From Platerodrilus igneus (taxonomy: Eukaryota; Arthropoda; Insecta; Coleoptera; Lycidae), in NCBI GenBank assembly GCA_036346225.1, contig JARFIW010000942.1, positions 1,116,001 through 1,180,000 on the forward strand: DNA of 64,000 nt. The letters run 5' to 3'. Below the pieces are notes generated by a model. The model did not search any database, had not been told where the DNA came from, and was given only the letters and a program-made list of their open reading frames with translations. The translations under genes and the position numbers were made by a program. This document shows, in pieces, positions 11,190 through 22,911 of this stretch (position 1 is its first letter; every line of letters begins with the position of its first letter).

Positions 11190-11470
11190 TTTTTTGTCAT
11201 TAGGTTTTCCGTCTTAAAACTGGTTGGGCACGTACCTGCACTTATTTATATTCTGAGCTAGCCTACATAGTTCCCTGAAATTCTCCCACAGCATGTGTAT
11301 ACAGCTCGTTCCCCTTCTATTGTTTTCTAATTTTATGCCCTATTTCACCGAGATTCAGTGAAGGGGGTTAAGCAACCTGTGGCTATCAAGATTCCCCCAA
11401 CACTTAGATCTTTGCCGAAGTAATGGTTTTCCAGTAAATCCTTTCACACACTTAACATTATTCGAGAATA
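11190..11470 (-). mobile_element. Chimeric retroposon, short form (module A plus RTE tail)
   Basis: On the minus strand, module A (about 11470-11316, core GATAGCCACAGGTTGCTTAA) is joined through GGGGAACGAGCTGTAT to a short RTE LINE tail. The junction structure is that of the 7745-8005 copy, so two independent loci show the same short form. It lies tail-to-head with the long RTE copy on its right. Confidence 0.65.
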
Positions 11471-11539
11471 TTGCTCAACCAATTCTTGTAGTTACTTATA
11501 ATAATCATCATGTTTAAGCACAGTTATTTTTTCATTAGT

Positions 11540-12891
11540 TTATCCATCTTGGGATTGGTTGAATGTATACCTCCATTGATTTCTATTCTGGGCTAGCCTA
11601 CACATCTCCCTGAAACCCCTACAGCCTACATCTTTTACTATCTGTGTGCAGTAGTCTAACCTAGGTCTGCCTCTTCTTCTCTTTTTTCCTATCTCTGCTT
11701 CTAATATATTCCGCACAATTCCCTCATGCCGTAGTATGTGACCTATCATCCTATCTCTCTTATTTTTTTACCGTTTTCCACATAATTCTTTCTTCCCTTA
11801 TCATTTTTAGTACCTCTTCATTCTTAACTTTGTCTGTCCATGATATCTTCATCATACGTCTGTAGCACCACATTTCAAAGGCTTCTACCTTTTTCTTGTC
11901 CGCTTCTCCTACTGTCCAGGCTTCACAGCCGTATAGTGCTGTGCTCCACACATATGTTTTAAGCAATCTTTTCCTTGTTTCTATGTTTGTGGTCTTTGAG
12001 CACAGTAGTTGCTTTTTCCTGTTAAATGTAGTTCGACCTTGTGCTAATCTTTGTTTTATATCTTTTGTGCTTTTCCCATCTTGCGTTATTTGGCTTCCTA
12101 TGTAGCAGAAATCCTTAACCTCTTGTAAGTTCGTGTTAAATACTTGTATTCTTGTTTTTGATTTATTTTCCCTACATTTGCATACTAGAACTTTAGTTTT
12201 AGTTTGGTTAATTTTCATACCATATCTCTCTGTTAGAACCGTTTCCATTTCATTAAGAGCAGCTTCTAACTCTTCCTTGCTAGACGCTAATACCGCTATA
12301 TCATCTGCAAATCTAAGCATATCAATTTTTTGTCCCTGCATAGTAATTCCAAATGTCTTCCTGCATTTGACAGTATTCATTGCCTCTTCAATGTACAAGT
12401 TAAAAATTAATGGGGATAGGGAACATCCCTTGCTTGGAACAGCAAGGGTTCGGCAAAATTCTAAATTTTCCAGGTAAAAAAAAACTCGCTTCCTGGCCAA
12501 TGTAGTACCTTCGGGTGGAGCATTGTAAAATCAAATGTAATGTCAAACTTATTGTTCGAAAATTTTCACATCTATCCGCACCTTTCTTTTTTGGTATAGT
12601 TACTATGATGTTACGTTTGAAATCTTTGGGTATCTCGCCTGTCTCGTACATATAGCTTACAAGTTGGAAGACACGTTCTGTTACTGCTTGTCCAGTGGCT
12701 TTTAGAGTTTCTGCTTGCACCTTATCTGTACCCGGCGCCTTACCATTATTCAAACTCTTTAATGCTAATTCAAACTCATCTCTAAGTATAGGATAACCCA
12801 AGTCATCATTTTCAATGTCTGATTCCTGTTCTATTGCAGTTAGTTCCTCTCCTGCATATAAATTCTCTATATATCCTTGCCATCTACCCAC
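11540..12891 (-). pseudogene. RTE LINE reverse transcriptase and C-terminal region (disrupted)
   Basis: The RT is read in pieces. 12891-12544 carries the RT start (NGKAPGTDKVQAE, IVTIPKKKGADRCENFRTIS). 12429-11760 carries GCSLSPLIFNLYIEEAMN, the catalytic FADDIAVLASS, and the C-terminal LYGCEAWT region. 11749-11540 carries RMIGHILRHEG-type and RPRLDYCTQIVKD sequence. Between CENFRTISLT and GCSLSP the central palm region, which holds the first catalytic Asp, is missing and a SINE fragment sits in its place. The protein cannot be functional. Confidence 0.85.
12428..12543 (+). mobile_element. SINE 3' fragment inside the RTE reverse transcriptase
   Basis: The last 116 or so bases of the tRNA-SINE (CCTTGCTTGGAACAGCAAGG through GGAGCATTGTAAAATCAAAT and GTAATGT) are embedded in opposite orientation to the LINE. 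No target-site duplication is visible, and flanking LINE codons for roughly 90-100 residues are gone. This is a replacement rather than a simple insertion. Confidence 0.85.
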
Positions 12892-12945
12892 TTTCTCTAC
12901 GTTTTCTATGATGACGTTTCCTTGTGCGTTCCTTATATTTTTGCT

Positions 12946-14265
12946 TTATGGTTTTATATCCCTAAAATTCATTCTAATTAATTTGTATGCTTCGTCTGTC
13001 TTTCCTATTTCCATCTTTGTTTGTACCTCTTTGCACTTTTCATCAATCCATTGTTCTTTAGCTTTCCTGCATTTTCGAATAATTTCCCATTTTATGGCTT
13101 TGTATCTCTGTTTTCCTGTTTCGTTTGATTTATTTTTGTATTTTTGTCTTTCTTCTATTAAATTCAGGATATCCTTTGTTATCCATGGTTTCTTATTTTC
13201 TTTTTGTGTATACCCCAGAATATCTCTGTCCGCCATGTCTAGGCTGGATTTAATGTTATTCCGTCCTGTTTCTACATCCTTAGTATCAGATATTTTCCCG
13301 ATATCTTTGAGCAATTCATTTGACCTTTTTTCGAATCTTTCTTGAATATCTTTATCTTTTAGTTTCTCTAAGTCCAAGTGCCTTTTTCCGTTTCTTTTTT
13401 TCAGATTCTTAAATTTAAGTGTGGCCTTCATAATTACGATGTTGTGGTCAGTATCTATATCTGCTTCTGGGTAGCTTCTACAGTCTTTTACTTGATTTCT
13501 AAACCGTTGTCTAACAAGAATGTAATCTATTTGATATCTTTCTATATCTCCTGACATCTTCCACGTATATCGTCTTCTAGCATGATGTTGAAATAATGTG
13601 TTTGTGATGATTAAATTGTTCTTGTCGCAAAATTCTACCAGCCTATTCCCCCTGTCGTTTCTCGTGCCTAAACCAAATAAACCTACTACCGCTTCTTCCC
13701 CACCCTCACCTACCACGGCATTAAAATCCCCCGTAATTATTAAATTTTCATGTCCTTTTACGTATCTTAATATGTTTTCGATATCTTTGTAGATGGCTTC
13801 TACCTCTTCGTCACTGTAGCTAGAGGTGGGCATGTATACTTGTATTATTACTGTGTTTACCGGTTTAGATTCTAATCTAACCATGAGTACTCTTTCGTTC
13901 TTTTGTAAGTAATTTTCTACACAGTATCCTATCTTTTTCCGCATAACTATCCCCACACCCAAATTTCCTTCCTCTGCTCCTGTATGAATTACCCTGAAGT
14001 CTCCACTCCAAAAATCCCCCACCTCTGGCCATCGAACTTCACTGATCCCTACTATGTTTAGTTATAACTTATTCATTTCGATTTTTAGGTTCTCTAGCTT
14101 ACCTACTTGCTTCATACTTCTAACATTCCACGCTCCGACTCGCAGAATGTTCTCGACTCTTATTTTTAACTTTCCGATCGCATCCTCCGAAGTAGTCCCC
14201 TCCCGGAGATTCGAATTAGGGACTATTTTAACTCCGGAATCTTTTACCCCAGAGAATGCCATCAT
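12946..14265 (-). pseudogene. RTE LINE endonuclease domain and linker (interrupted)
   Basis: This encodes the exonuclease-endonuclease-phosphatase-type endonuclease that nicks the target DNA. Visible motifs are VGAWNVRSM at the start, GISEVRW (metal-binding Glu), LIITGDFNAVVG, QIDYILV and DTDHNIV (catalytic Asp-His pair). A charged linker follows, rich in Lys and Glu. The frame runs from 14265 to 12946 but is interrupted by an in-frame TAA between 14062 and 14022, just before the GISEVRW motif, and ends at another TAA after NFRDIKP. Both stops fit single-base changes of sense codons. The sequence continues in frame into the RT region. Confidence 0.85.
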
Positions 14266-14566
14266 GTTTGTTATAATTTAAGTACGCTGTGTACTTGGGA
14301 GATAATGTGGTGGTTTCCTGTTGCCTTCCACATCGCGGTAGTGTGTCTTAGACTGCCATACCGACCCCTATGGTCTCTGCCATTCTAAGTACCGAAGAGC
14401 CGCTGCCCTCTTCGGGACCTGTCTTAGTCTGGTTCCTCACTAACGACCCTACTACTTTGGTTGGACCTGTAGTGTGGCTCTTTAGCTCATTAGAACACGC
14501 AAGCCATTTCACCTGTTCTAGTAATTTAGAACTTCGGCAAGGTACAGGTCCATTCGAAATGGAATT

Positions 14567-15040
14567 TAACACTTACAAGAAATTATTTTAAAGATGATAA
14601 TGATCAAGATTTTTAAAATACATAACCAACATCAATCTCTTCAACATCGCATCCATAGCACAGATCAACACTACTTTTGTTTCCTGTTTGATGGGTGTCT
14701 TATGTATTTTTGGTCGTTGAAACTGATATGCACTTAGATTTTTCATATCACCATCAGGTATTAAGATATTCGTTAAAGAGGGTTTACATTGTATAACATG
14801 TTGTAACGAATGTAATCCAGTGGGTGATTATCATTGCAATGTAAACAGCATCATAATGTCCAGTGAAGGTTCTAGTAATCGCTGGAAAGGTCGGCTTAAG
14901 ATATATAATTGCTCTGGACAGGATGAGCAGCATTTGATATACTAAATGCTTCTATAAATAGATATAAGACATAAATAAAGAAATAATATATTACTGGACA
15001 GTATATGCTGCTGATAGATTTTATAGATGACTATGAAAGT
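14567..15040. other. No recognised feature
   Basis: AT-rich spacer between the LINE 5' end and the decayed multi-copy gene. I see no ORF, repeat or RNA gene in it. Confidence 0.5.
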
Positions 15041-16560
15041 GTGTAAATCAAACGAATATGTTTTGTTATCGATGTTGCGGGTTTACGCTAAAAAAGATAA
15101 TAATTAACGTAATCAAACAAGCTTATTGTTATTTTGGATGCAAACTAAGAGGATCAGGGTAAACCTTGGGCGCCGCATGTCATTTGTGCTATGTGTGCTG
15201 TGAATTTAAGAGTGCCTATAGTGTAGAAAGAGCCTAAAGATAATGTTACAGATTTCTATTTTTGCTTACGAATCTGGAATTTCACTGAAGTCAAAGCATA
15301 CTGTACATTACCGAAACCTGCAATCAGCTTTTGGACCAGTTCTTGACGATCATTTGAATGCTGCTGATGTTAATATTGTTGGAAGGATACACGGATCCTG
15401 ATTTCCAACCATTTGATATAGGTACACCACAGTTACTTTTGCAAAATGAGCTTAACGATAGTATGGGATTTAAATTTGGCAAAAGCTCAAGTCGTACTGT
15501 TGGGATCGATATTGCAAGATTGGACTCTATCACATAATGGTACACATATTTCCACATATTGGAGACGTGAACAAGTTTTTTTTAATTTTTTGTATCATCT
15601 GATCAGTTGATGTACTGTGTAGATGTTCCTGGACTATGGATGCATTAGGATGTAAATACAAAAGCAATGAGTGGAGACTATTTATTGATATATTTACCCT
15701 GAGCTTAAAGGGAGTTCTCCTTTACAATAGAAATTTGTACCCCACTGTTCCTATTGCTCATGCAGTACATATCAAGGAATTCTATGAAGTATGAAAACAT
15801 TACTTGAAAAATTAAGTATACAGAACATGGGTGGAGCATATGTTGTGATTTAAAAGTCATAGCACTTTTGGTAGGAATGCAATTGGGTTACACTCATGTA
15901 CTGCTGTTTTCTCTGCGAATGGGACAGCAGAGACACTTTGTAAAAGACTGGAAAATGCAAAAAACCCTTGTTGCTGGAGAATTAAATGTTACAAATTATC
16001 CTATTGTTGATACAAAGAACGTTTTGTTGCCACCTCTGCACATAAAACTGGGACTTATGAAAAACTTTGTCAAAGCATTAAATAAAGATTGTGCAGGATT
16101 TCAATATGAGTGAGAAGTGTCTCAGACTAAATGAGGCAAAAAGAAGAGAAGGATTTTTATTGGACTGTAAATTCGTCACATCATAAAAGACAGTGTATTT
16201 GATTCAAAACTGATCGAGATTGAGGTTGCTGCATGGGTATCATTTAAAGAGGTGTGTTCTAATTTCTTGGGAAATATAAAGGCAAAAAATTATGAACAAA
16301 TTGTGAATCTTTTAATTTTCACACGGGCCATATGGGTTGCAACATGTTGACAATTCATTTTCTCACAAATTTAGAGTGCGAGTGTGACGAACATGGTGAA
16401 AGGTTTCACCAAGACATTATGTATCGTCAAAAACAATATCAAGGGAAGTCGAGCCCCACAATGCTTGCAGATTATTGGTAGAAGCTAGTCAAAGATGCTC
16501 TAGAGAAATAGTAAAAACGAAAATTACATACAAAAAAATTTAGAGATTTAGTAGTGATGT
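15040..16560 (+). pseudogene. Decayed copy of an arthropod multi-copy family of unknown function
   Basis: Reading all + frames gives an ordered series of islands. There is a Cys-rich start (YRCCG, KQAYCYFGCKL, ACHLCYVCC) near 15055-15200 and SNEWRLFID near 15668. An intact stretch at 15868-16113 contains GMQLGYTHVL and LPPLHIKLGLMKNFVKALN. The last island, 16395-16480, includes DEHGERFHQDI and MLADYW. This order matches, from my knowledge of arthropod gene sets, a large uncharacterised family that is annotated hundreds of times in some genomes and behaves like a mobile or amplified sequence. Stops and frameshifts between islands show it is dead. I cannot assign a biochemical function. Confidence 0.55.
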
Positions 16561-16702
16561 GGTGTGCATAATTTGTATTATAACAAATTTAAACATTACA
16601 CGTTGAAACATTCCACTATATAAATATAAATAACGTTTGACTGTTGAGTGATGGAAAAATTTTGCTAACGGATTCATAATCAGCAGGAAAAATAAGAAAT
16701 AC

Positions 16703-17075
16703 TGTTAATCAAAATGTTAATTTGCATTTACAATCACACAAAGGAAATGATAATTTAAAGGAATATATCACCTACCTTTCACTGGTTGTAGTGGTTGATT
16801 GTACTTGCACTGCTATCAGATAATTATGGACTGTATGTATAATGTTCACTAATTGTTGCTAATTACTGATGCTCGATGCACCGAACTAAATCACGAACCA
16901 AAGCCAAGCGAGAACGAAGTTGAATTGTCGTCCACTCGTACATTACCAACCCTTTTATGTCGTTGCACTAAAGGTAGGGATAATGGAGGGTTTCTAGGTG
17001 GGAATAGTTTAAGGACTTAAATTAATTGTGATTGGCATACTACACTACAACCAAAATACTTATAAAGCCTTAACA
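16703..17075 (-). repeat. BEL/Pao 3' LTR
   Basis: This starts TGTTAATCAAAATG and ends CCTTAACA on the + strand. I compared it by eye with the copy at 22912-23284 and saw no difference. Identical LTRs mean a recent insertion or recent gene conversion. Confidence 0.93.
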
Positions 17076-17178
17076 TACCGCCCACCAAAATAAGTATTAG
17101 GAACTTATTTTCTAAGTGTGTCTAAACGAGCAAAAAAAAAAAATATATATATATATAACCGTAAATTTAAAAGTTAAC

Positions 17179-18215
17179 TTACCCTAATATACTAACTATA
17201 ATACTAAGTTGCCTCTGGAATGGGAGAGGGCACAATTTTACCACGGGCCTTTTAAATAGTCCCTGGGATGTTGCCACGGTAGCCACACGACAAACATTGT
17301 CCTTTCCATAATGCAACGTATGTATACGTCCCATTTTCCACTGTAATGGAGACACTTGAGTATCTTTAATCAACACCAACGTTCCCACCATTAACGAATA
17401 ATTAGCAGAAAACCATTTGGTTTTCTGTTGAAGTGTGCAGGTACTCCAAATGCCACCGTTTCCAAAATGATTGCTGAATACGTTGAACCAGTTGCCAACG
17501 ATTTAAGAAGATAGTTTCAGATCTAAGACATTAGGGTCGGGAATGACAGACACTGGTTCTACGTTCAGAAAATGACCAGGACTTAAGAATGAAAAATCAG
17601 TGGGATCGTTACTCATTGGACATAAAGGTCTGGAGTTTAATATGGCTTCAATTTGAGCAAGAATGGTGTTAAATTCTTCGTACGAGAGAATTTGTTCGCC
17701 TACCACCTTCTTGAGATGGGACTTTACAGATTTTATCCCAGCTTCCCACATTCCCCAAAGTGAGGAGCCGACGGAGGATTAAAACAAAGTGAATACCTTC
17801 CGTTTCAGATGACTGCTTCATATATTCGATTAGTTCCCGAGATGCTCCGATAAAATTTGTTCCACAGTCACTATGGAATTTGCAAGCATTTACCTCTGCG
17901 TGCTACAAACCGCCGTAAAGCTGCAATAAAGGCTTCTTTAGATAGGTTTGATGCCAACTCCAGATGTATCGCTTTTGTACTAAGACAAACAAATAAACAA
18001 ACATAGGCTTTCAATGATTTGGCACCTCTAATACGATTCATGGTGATAGAAAAGGGTCCACCGTAGTCTACCCCAGTATGTAGAAACGCTTTACCGGCAG
18101 TAAGTCTAGCGGGGGCAAGTCGCCCATAGGAGGCATAGCGAAATAGGTTTTGACGAAAACATCGAATACAAGAGTTTAGGCACTGTTGAATAGCCCTTTT
18201 GCAGACAGAATCCAA
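17179..18215 (-). pseudogene. BEL/Pao integrase and C-terminal DUF5641-like region
   Basis: The piece at 18215-17871 carries the zinc-binding region (CLNSCIRCFR) and the integrase core start (HTGVDYGGPF with the first catalytic Asp; KAYVCLFVCLSTKAIHLEL). The second Asp region (DCGTNF) follows in another frame near 17870. The piece at 17751-17503 starts MWEAGIKSVKSHL, with the catalytic Glu region, and continues with NSRPLCPMSNDPTDFSFLSP. 17391-17179 matches the DUF5641 tail (GTLVLIKD, WKMGRIHTLHYGKD). Frameshifts separate the pieces. The product would insert cDNA into chromosomes. Confidence 0.85.
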
Positions 18216-18650
18216 AAATTTTGTACTAACAAAAATGAGTAGTTCTAAGTCCAGGGTGTAAATATTTCGTATGGCAATCTCGAATAATGAGCTCTGTCAC
18301 CCGGTGTGACCGAGGAAGTAGCAATGGAAATTTTGTATCATAAGATACGTCTGCATTTCGCAACCGGCCGCCCACCCTTAACAACCCATCACTGTCAAGG
18401 AAAGGACTGAGAGGTCGAAGTTGTTTATTACTAAGTTTTCCTTTCGAATGATATCAATGTCCTGACTGAAAACTTGTTCTTGAACCCGTTTTATTAATAA
18501 ATGAAGTGCATACTGTTCGGGAGACCAATAATTGTTCTAAGTTTCCAATATCCAAATTTGCACGAACTTTCAAGTTACGAATGAACTGACAAATATATAC
18601 CAGAATCCTGCATATTTTTCGCAAATCTGAAAATTGATTTACCATCGAGT

Positions 18651-19510
18651 CTACGAAATTATCTGCAACGTGTATATTAAGGGATAAAGTTCTTTTTCAA
18701 TGTGCATCTGAGTGTGATCTGTAAGAGTTGGTTCCATATGAGCAGGCCAATTCTCTTTAGGTAATAGTAACCATGGTGGAGCCGTCCACCACAAAGGATG
18801 ATTAACAAGCTCAGCAGCTAATAATCCTCTTGATGCACAGTCAGCAGGATTATCCTGTGATTTAATATGATGCCACGATGATGGAGCCACTCGTTCTTGG
18901 ATATGCGAGACACGATTGCTAATAAAGGTCTTCCAATTATACGACGAAGATCGAATCCATGCTAATGCTACTGTGGAATCTGACCACGCAAATGTATCGT
19001 CCAATACTAAATTATCTCTATACGTATTTTGCACATACTCGACCAAGTTCGACAACAACACTGCACCACACAATTCTAATCGAGGTAATGATATACGATT
19101 GGTTGGTGCGACCTTAGATTTGGCACAGACCAATGATACTTGGATGTTCCCTTTCTCATCGACACAGCGGAGATAAACTGCTGCTGCATATCCAGCTTCC
19201 GATGCATCACAAAATGCATGAATTTGTACAGTTTGATGGTTATCGCAAAGAATCCGTCGAGGAATTTCAATTTTCAATAACTCGGGTAATTGTTGAAGAT
19301 ACAGATTCCATTTTAAAACAATTTGTTGGGAGGAAGTTCATCCCAGCCAATTCCTAATATCCATACAGATTGAATCAAATGTTTTGCGAAGAAGACCAAT
19401 GGTGATAATAACCCCAGAGGGTCAAAGATCCTTGCAATTTCCGAAACCATATTCCTTTTGGTACAAGGCCGATCAACGATATTAAGATTGTAAAACAACA
19501 CATCACTCAA
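18651..19510 (-). pseudogene. BEL/Pao RNase H region
   Basis: This contains KRNMVSEIARIFDPLGLLSP at 19510-19313, then the RNase H domain at 19277-18651 with IHAFCDASEAGYAAAVY (first catalytic Asp), KSKVAPTNRISLPRLEL, WSDSTVALAWI and KSQDNPADCASRG. The domain order follows directly from the RT. A frameshift near 19300 splits it, and a further degraded linker to the integrase (18645-18454) follows. Confidence 0.88.
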
Positions 19511-20559
19511 TGGTTGCCATTGCAGTCCTAAAATTTTTTTGAGAAGTATTGTTTACCTCTTCAAACAAAAATGCTTGCTGATACCGAACGGAATCAGGTA
19601 AATGGCCAATGACACTTGGCACGTTGCTATTCCACTTTCGCAACATAAAACCACCTGATTGGCAAATTTGGTTTAATTCATACACGAGTCGTTTGCCATC
19701 CTCTATCGAATCACACCCTGTAATCAAATCATCCACGTACGTATCCGATGCTAAAATCTTGGAAGCAATAGGAAAACGTAACGATTGACTTTTTGCAAGT
19801 TCTTGAATTACACGCATGGCTAAAAATGGTGATGATGTGATGCCGTATGTAACAGTGTTTAGCTGATAATCGATAACAGACTCCGAGAACTTAAATCTCC
19901 AAACTATACGTTGATAGTCTCGATGGCTAGTAGAAATAAGAATCTGTCTATACATTTGCTTAATGTCCGCAGTTAAAACTACAGAATGTAAACGAAAGTG
20001 TAATAACAACTCCATGATATCTTTTTGAAGAGGGGGGGCCTGTGAGTAAATGATCATTTAAAGACCCTCCACTTTGAGCGCTGGCTGAAGCATCAAATAC
20101 GACACGAAGTTTTGTAGTTGTACTGTCTGGTTTGAACACGGCGTGATGTGGTATGTAATATACCGGCGATAATGTAGACGATCGAGTTGAATCCGATACA
20201 ATACGAGACATGTGACCACTATCGATATAATTCTGCATAAATTCTCTGTACGAATTATACAGTTGAGGATTTATTTCAAACGGCGTTCTAGTGAAAGAAA
20301 TCTTGAAGTGCTATTTCCGAGAGCCAGCAAATAGCGGTTCAGGACCATTGAAAGGTAACAAAACAATAAAACGACCGGTGTCATCCTGCTTGTGAGTGTC
20401 CACAAAATGCCTTTCACAAATTTCCGCATGAGGAGATAATTTGTTAGAATCTGGAATATTTTCCAGTTCCCAAAATCGAGTAATGTTAGCATCTTCTACA
20501 AGTGCAGCTAATGATATACGAGATGTAACAGAAGAAAGAACCTTCCTGTTAATATCCAC
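19503..20559 (-). pseudogene. BEL/Pao reverse transcriptase
   Basis: The N-terminal part (20559-20271) includes WELENIPDSNKLSPHAEIC. 20238-19960 includes YYIPHHAVFKPDSTTTKLRV and VVFDASA. 20057-19503 holds VVLTADIKQMYRQI (catalytic Asp), GITSSPFLAMR and the YVDD box in DTYVDDLITG. A run of seven G at about 20031-20037 coincides with one frame change, so some breaks could be homopolymer errors rather than mutations. Confidence 0.9.
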
Positions 20560-21176
20560 CCAAAGGTAGTGTGAATTGCCACGGGTTCTTCTAGTGACCC
20601 AATGCGAGTTGCGTTTAATAAAACACGCGCGAACAAATCTGCACCTAACAATAAATCGATATGGCTAGGTTTGTCGAAGTCCGAATCTGCTAAATCTAAT
20701 CCAACTATGTGAGGCCAACTATTTGGTGAGATCCTTGATGAAGGAAGGGTTCCACAAATGTCTGGTAAAACAAAACAATCAATACTGTACTCTGGAACAG
20801 TTTTACCTTGAGGACTAATTTTACACGATACTTGTCCATACGCATGAGAAGCAGATAGACCTAAGCCTTCAACCTTCATTGAAATATTCGATTTTCTTAA
20901 ACCTAAGCGTCGACAACACTTATCAGTCATGAAATTTTCCATTGATGCACTATCTACAAGTGCTCTTACTGTCTGAACTTTACCAAACCCATCTGTAATT
21001 GAAATTCTTGCGGTGCCTAATAACGTCATTGTGTTGGACGATCTAGATGATAACAACGTACTTGTAGTAGTGTTGCAGGTGGGTTCGGGAAGTTGATCTG
21101 TTGCCTGAGTGATTGCAGGTTTCTGTGCAACTGTAGGGTTTTCAAAGTGCAATAAAGTATGATGACCCTTGCACAC
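20508..21176 (-). pseudogene. BEL/Pao aspartic protease (DUF1758/A17-like)
   Basis: The key segment is VRALVDSASMENFM, where Asp-Ser-Ala is the aspartic protease active site of BEL/Pao elements. It is followed by VPEYSIDCFVLPDICGTLPS and IDLLLGADLFARVL. This protease cleaves the element's Gag-Pol precursor. The frame overlaps the end of gag (21026) and breaks at about 20510 before the RT. Confidence 0.88.
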
Positions 21177-22425
21177 TTTTTACAAACAAGTTTGGAAGAG
21201 CAGCGTGTAACCATATGAGAGTTGCGAAGACAATTAATGCATAAGTGTTTGTCTTTAACAAAGTTATAACGGTCTTGTGGCGATTTATTCAGAAACATTT
21301 CACATTGGTATAAGTTATGAGTACCACTGCAAAGACTGCATTTCTGAGCGAATGAAGTTGTTACGAATGACTTTCGAACTTGGGGTTTTGAATATTCAAA
21401 GGAACGTTTAGAAGGTACACTAGATGATATGGTTTGTTTAATGGACGTATTAAATTTGGACGGTGTATCGGAAACAACCATATTGCTAATTTCTAATGCC
21501 TTGCAATGTTTTTCTAGAAATAATTTTAATTGATCATAAGATGGAATGTCTGATGTATTTTCTAATTCAAATGTTTTCAACAGATTTGTATCTACCTTTT
21601 TTGATAACAAATTAAACAATACGAAGTCGAGCAAATCAATCTTAGTTTGACGTAAGCTTGATAGATTTTCCGTAAAACAATTAAGCAATTCTCTTAAATC
21701 TGTATGTGAATTAAATTTTGCTTTTGGTGACGATTCTAAAGCATTCCAATGCGTGTTTGCAATTAAACGTTTTGAATTAAACCTCTCCACAATAATTGAA
21801 TAAGCTAGCATATAATTATTATTCGAAATTTGCAAATGTCTAATGAGTTCTCTAGACTTAAAATCCAACGCATCAATTAAAAATAGAACTTTTCGATCGG
21901 TAGCAATTGATTATTTTCATGAACTAAATTATTAAAAATTGAATAAACTCTTGAAATGTTCTATTTTTCCAGAAAATTTTTCATTTCTATCCGAGGGAGA
22001 CGAATATTAGTACATGAGCCGATGCTAGTAATATTTTCAGTCAAGCATTTTTCAGCAGTGGATATATTATCAAACTGAGCTTTAATAATTTTAATGTTTA
22101 ACAAAGACCTATCTATTTCAATTCTTAGTGTTGTAATTGCATTTAATAATTCAGAGTTGTCCTCATCCAATATGCACGTTTTATAAGCAGTATCTACATC
22201 GTTTTTGATATCAAAGGCGCTTTCAGCCATAATATTAACAGAAATACAATTGCCTTTAATATGCTCCAATTTATCTATCGCACCAGATATATCAGATAAT
22301 CTATCGAGTGCGGCCTTTAAATCCACTATCAACCTATCCGATGAAATATGTGCCATCCTAACGAACAAGGTTACTAATATCGATTTTATATTGATTTCAG
22401 CTACAAAAATGAAGGGTTTGTTCAC
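21026..22425 (-). pseudogene. BEL/Pao Gag (DUF1759-type) with zinc knuckles
   Basis: The N-terminal piece (22425-21961) is helical and ends in LPRIEMKNF, the usual start of the DUF1759 capsid region. A frameshift at about 21870-21960 separates it from 21868-21026, which contains LDFKSRELIRHLQIS, DIPSYDQLKLFLEKH and the zinc-binding strings CSLCSGTHNLYQC and CINCLRNSHMVTRC. The product packages element RNA. The annotated ATG at the start is not certain. Confidence 0.88.
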
Positions 22426-22911
22426 CTAATAATAGGATATACCAAGGGTAATGTTGAACTACCTGTTAAAGAATTTTTACTACAACGTGCCTAACGGGAG
22501 CTTGCAAGTTTCAATATGACAAAGAGCAAAGGGTTTTATTCTACCCGGTTTTACGAATACCTGAATTCTCTAGCGAACTTGAATTACAAGTTTAAAATAA
22601 CTGTATTGCTTAAACACTTTTCTGACTACAAATTCTTACGTTAACTATCCTAAAATTTACAAAGATTTGTCATTTTAAGGCTTTATAAGATTCTGTATCA
22701 GTACAAAATTTCAAATTTAATGCGAGATTGCATCTACTATAAGTTAGTTTACACAATTGACTATGAAACTGGTGGTATGACTACACTTTTATTCTAAATG
22801 CGGTCAACCCCTAATTTAAGCGAAGAGCAATAAACAATGTAGTTAAATTGAATGCCAAAATGCCAATAATAAACCAATTAATAAGCCAAATATTTGCTCA
22901 AAGGACCAAAA

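Larger units (their letters stand above)
11515..14566 (-). mobile_element. RTE-type non-LTR retrotransposon, longest copy
   Basis: A minus-strand LINE with a 5' untranslated region (14566-14266), an apurinic endonuclease domain, a linker, an RT domain and a C-terminal region, ending in a short A-rich tail near 11525. Its endonuclease resembles proteins often mislabelled 'craniofacial development protein 2-like' in insect genomes, which are RTE/BovB-clade ORFs. The copy is dead: it has in-frame stops and a replaced RT segment. The many 3' fragments nearby belong to this family. Confidence 0.85.

Noticed and set aside
11896..12477. + strand frames opposite the RTE reverse transcriptase
   Set aside because: They are antisense shadows of the LINE coding region.
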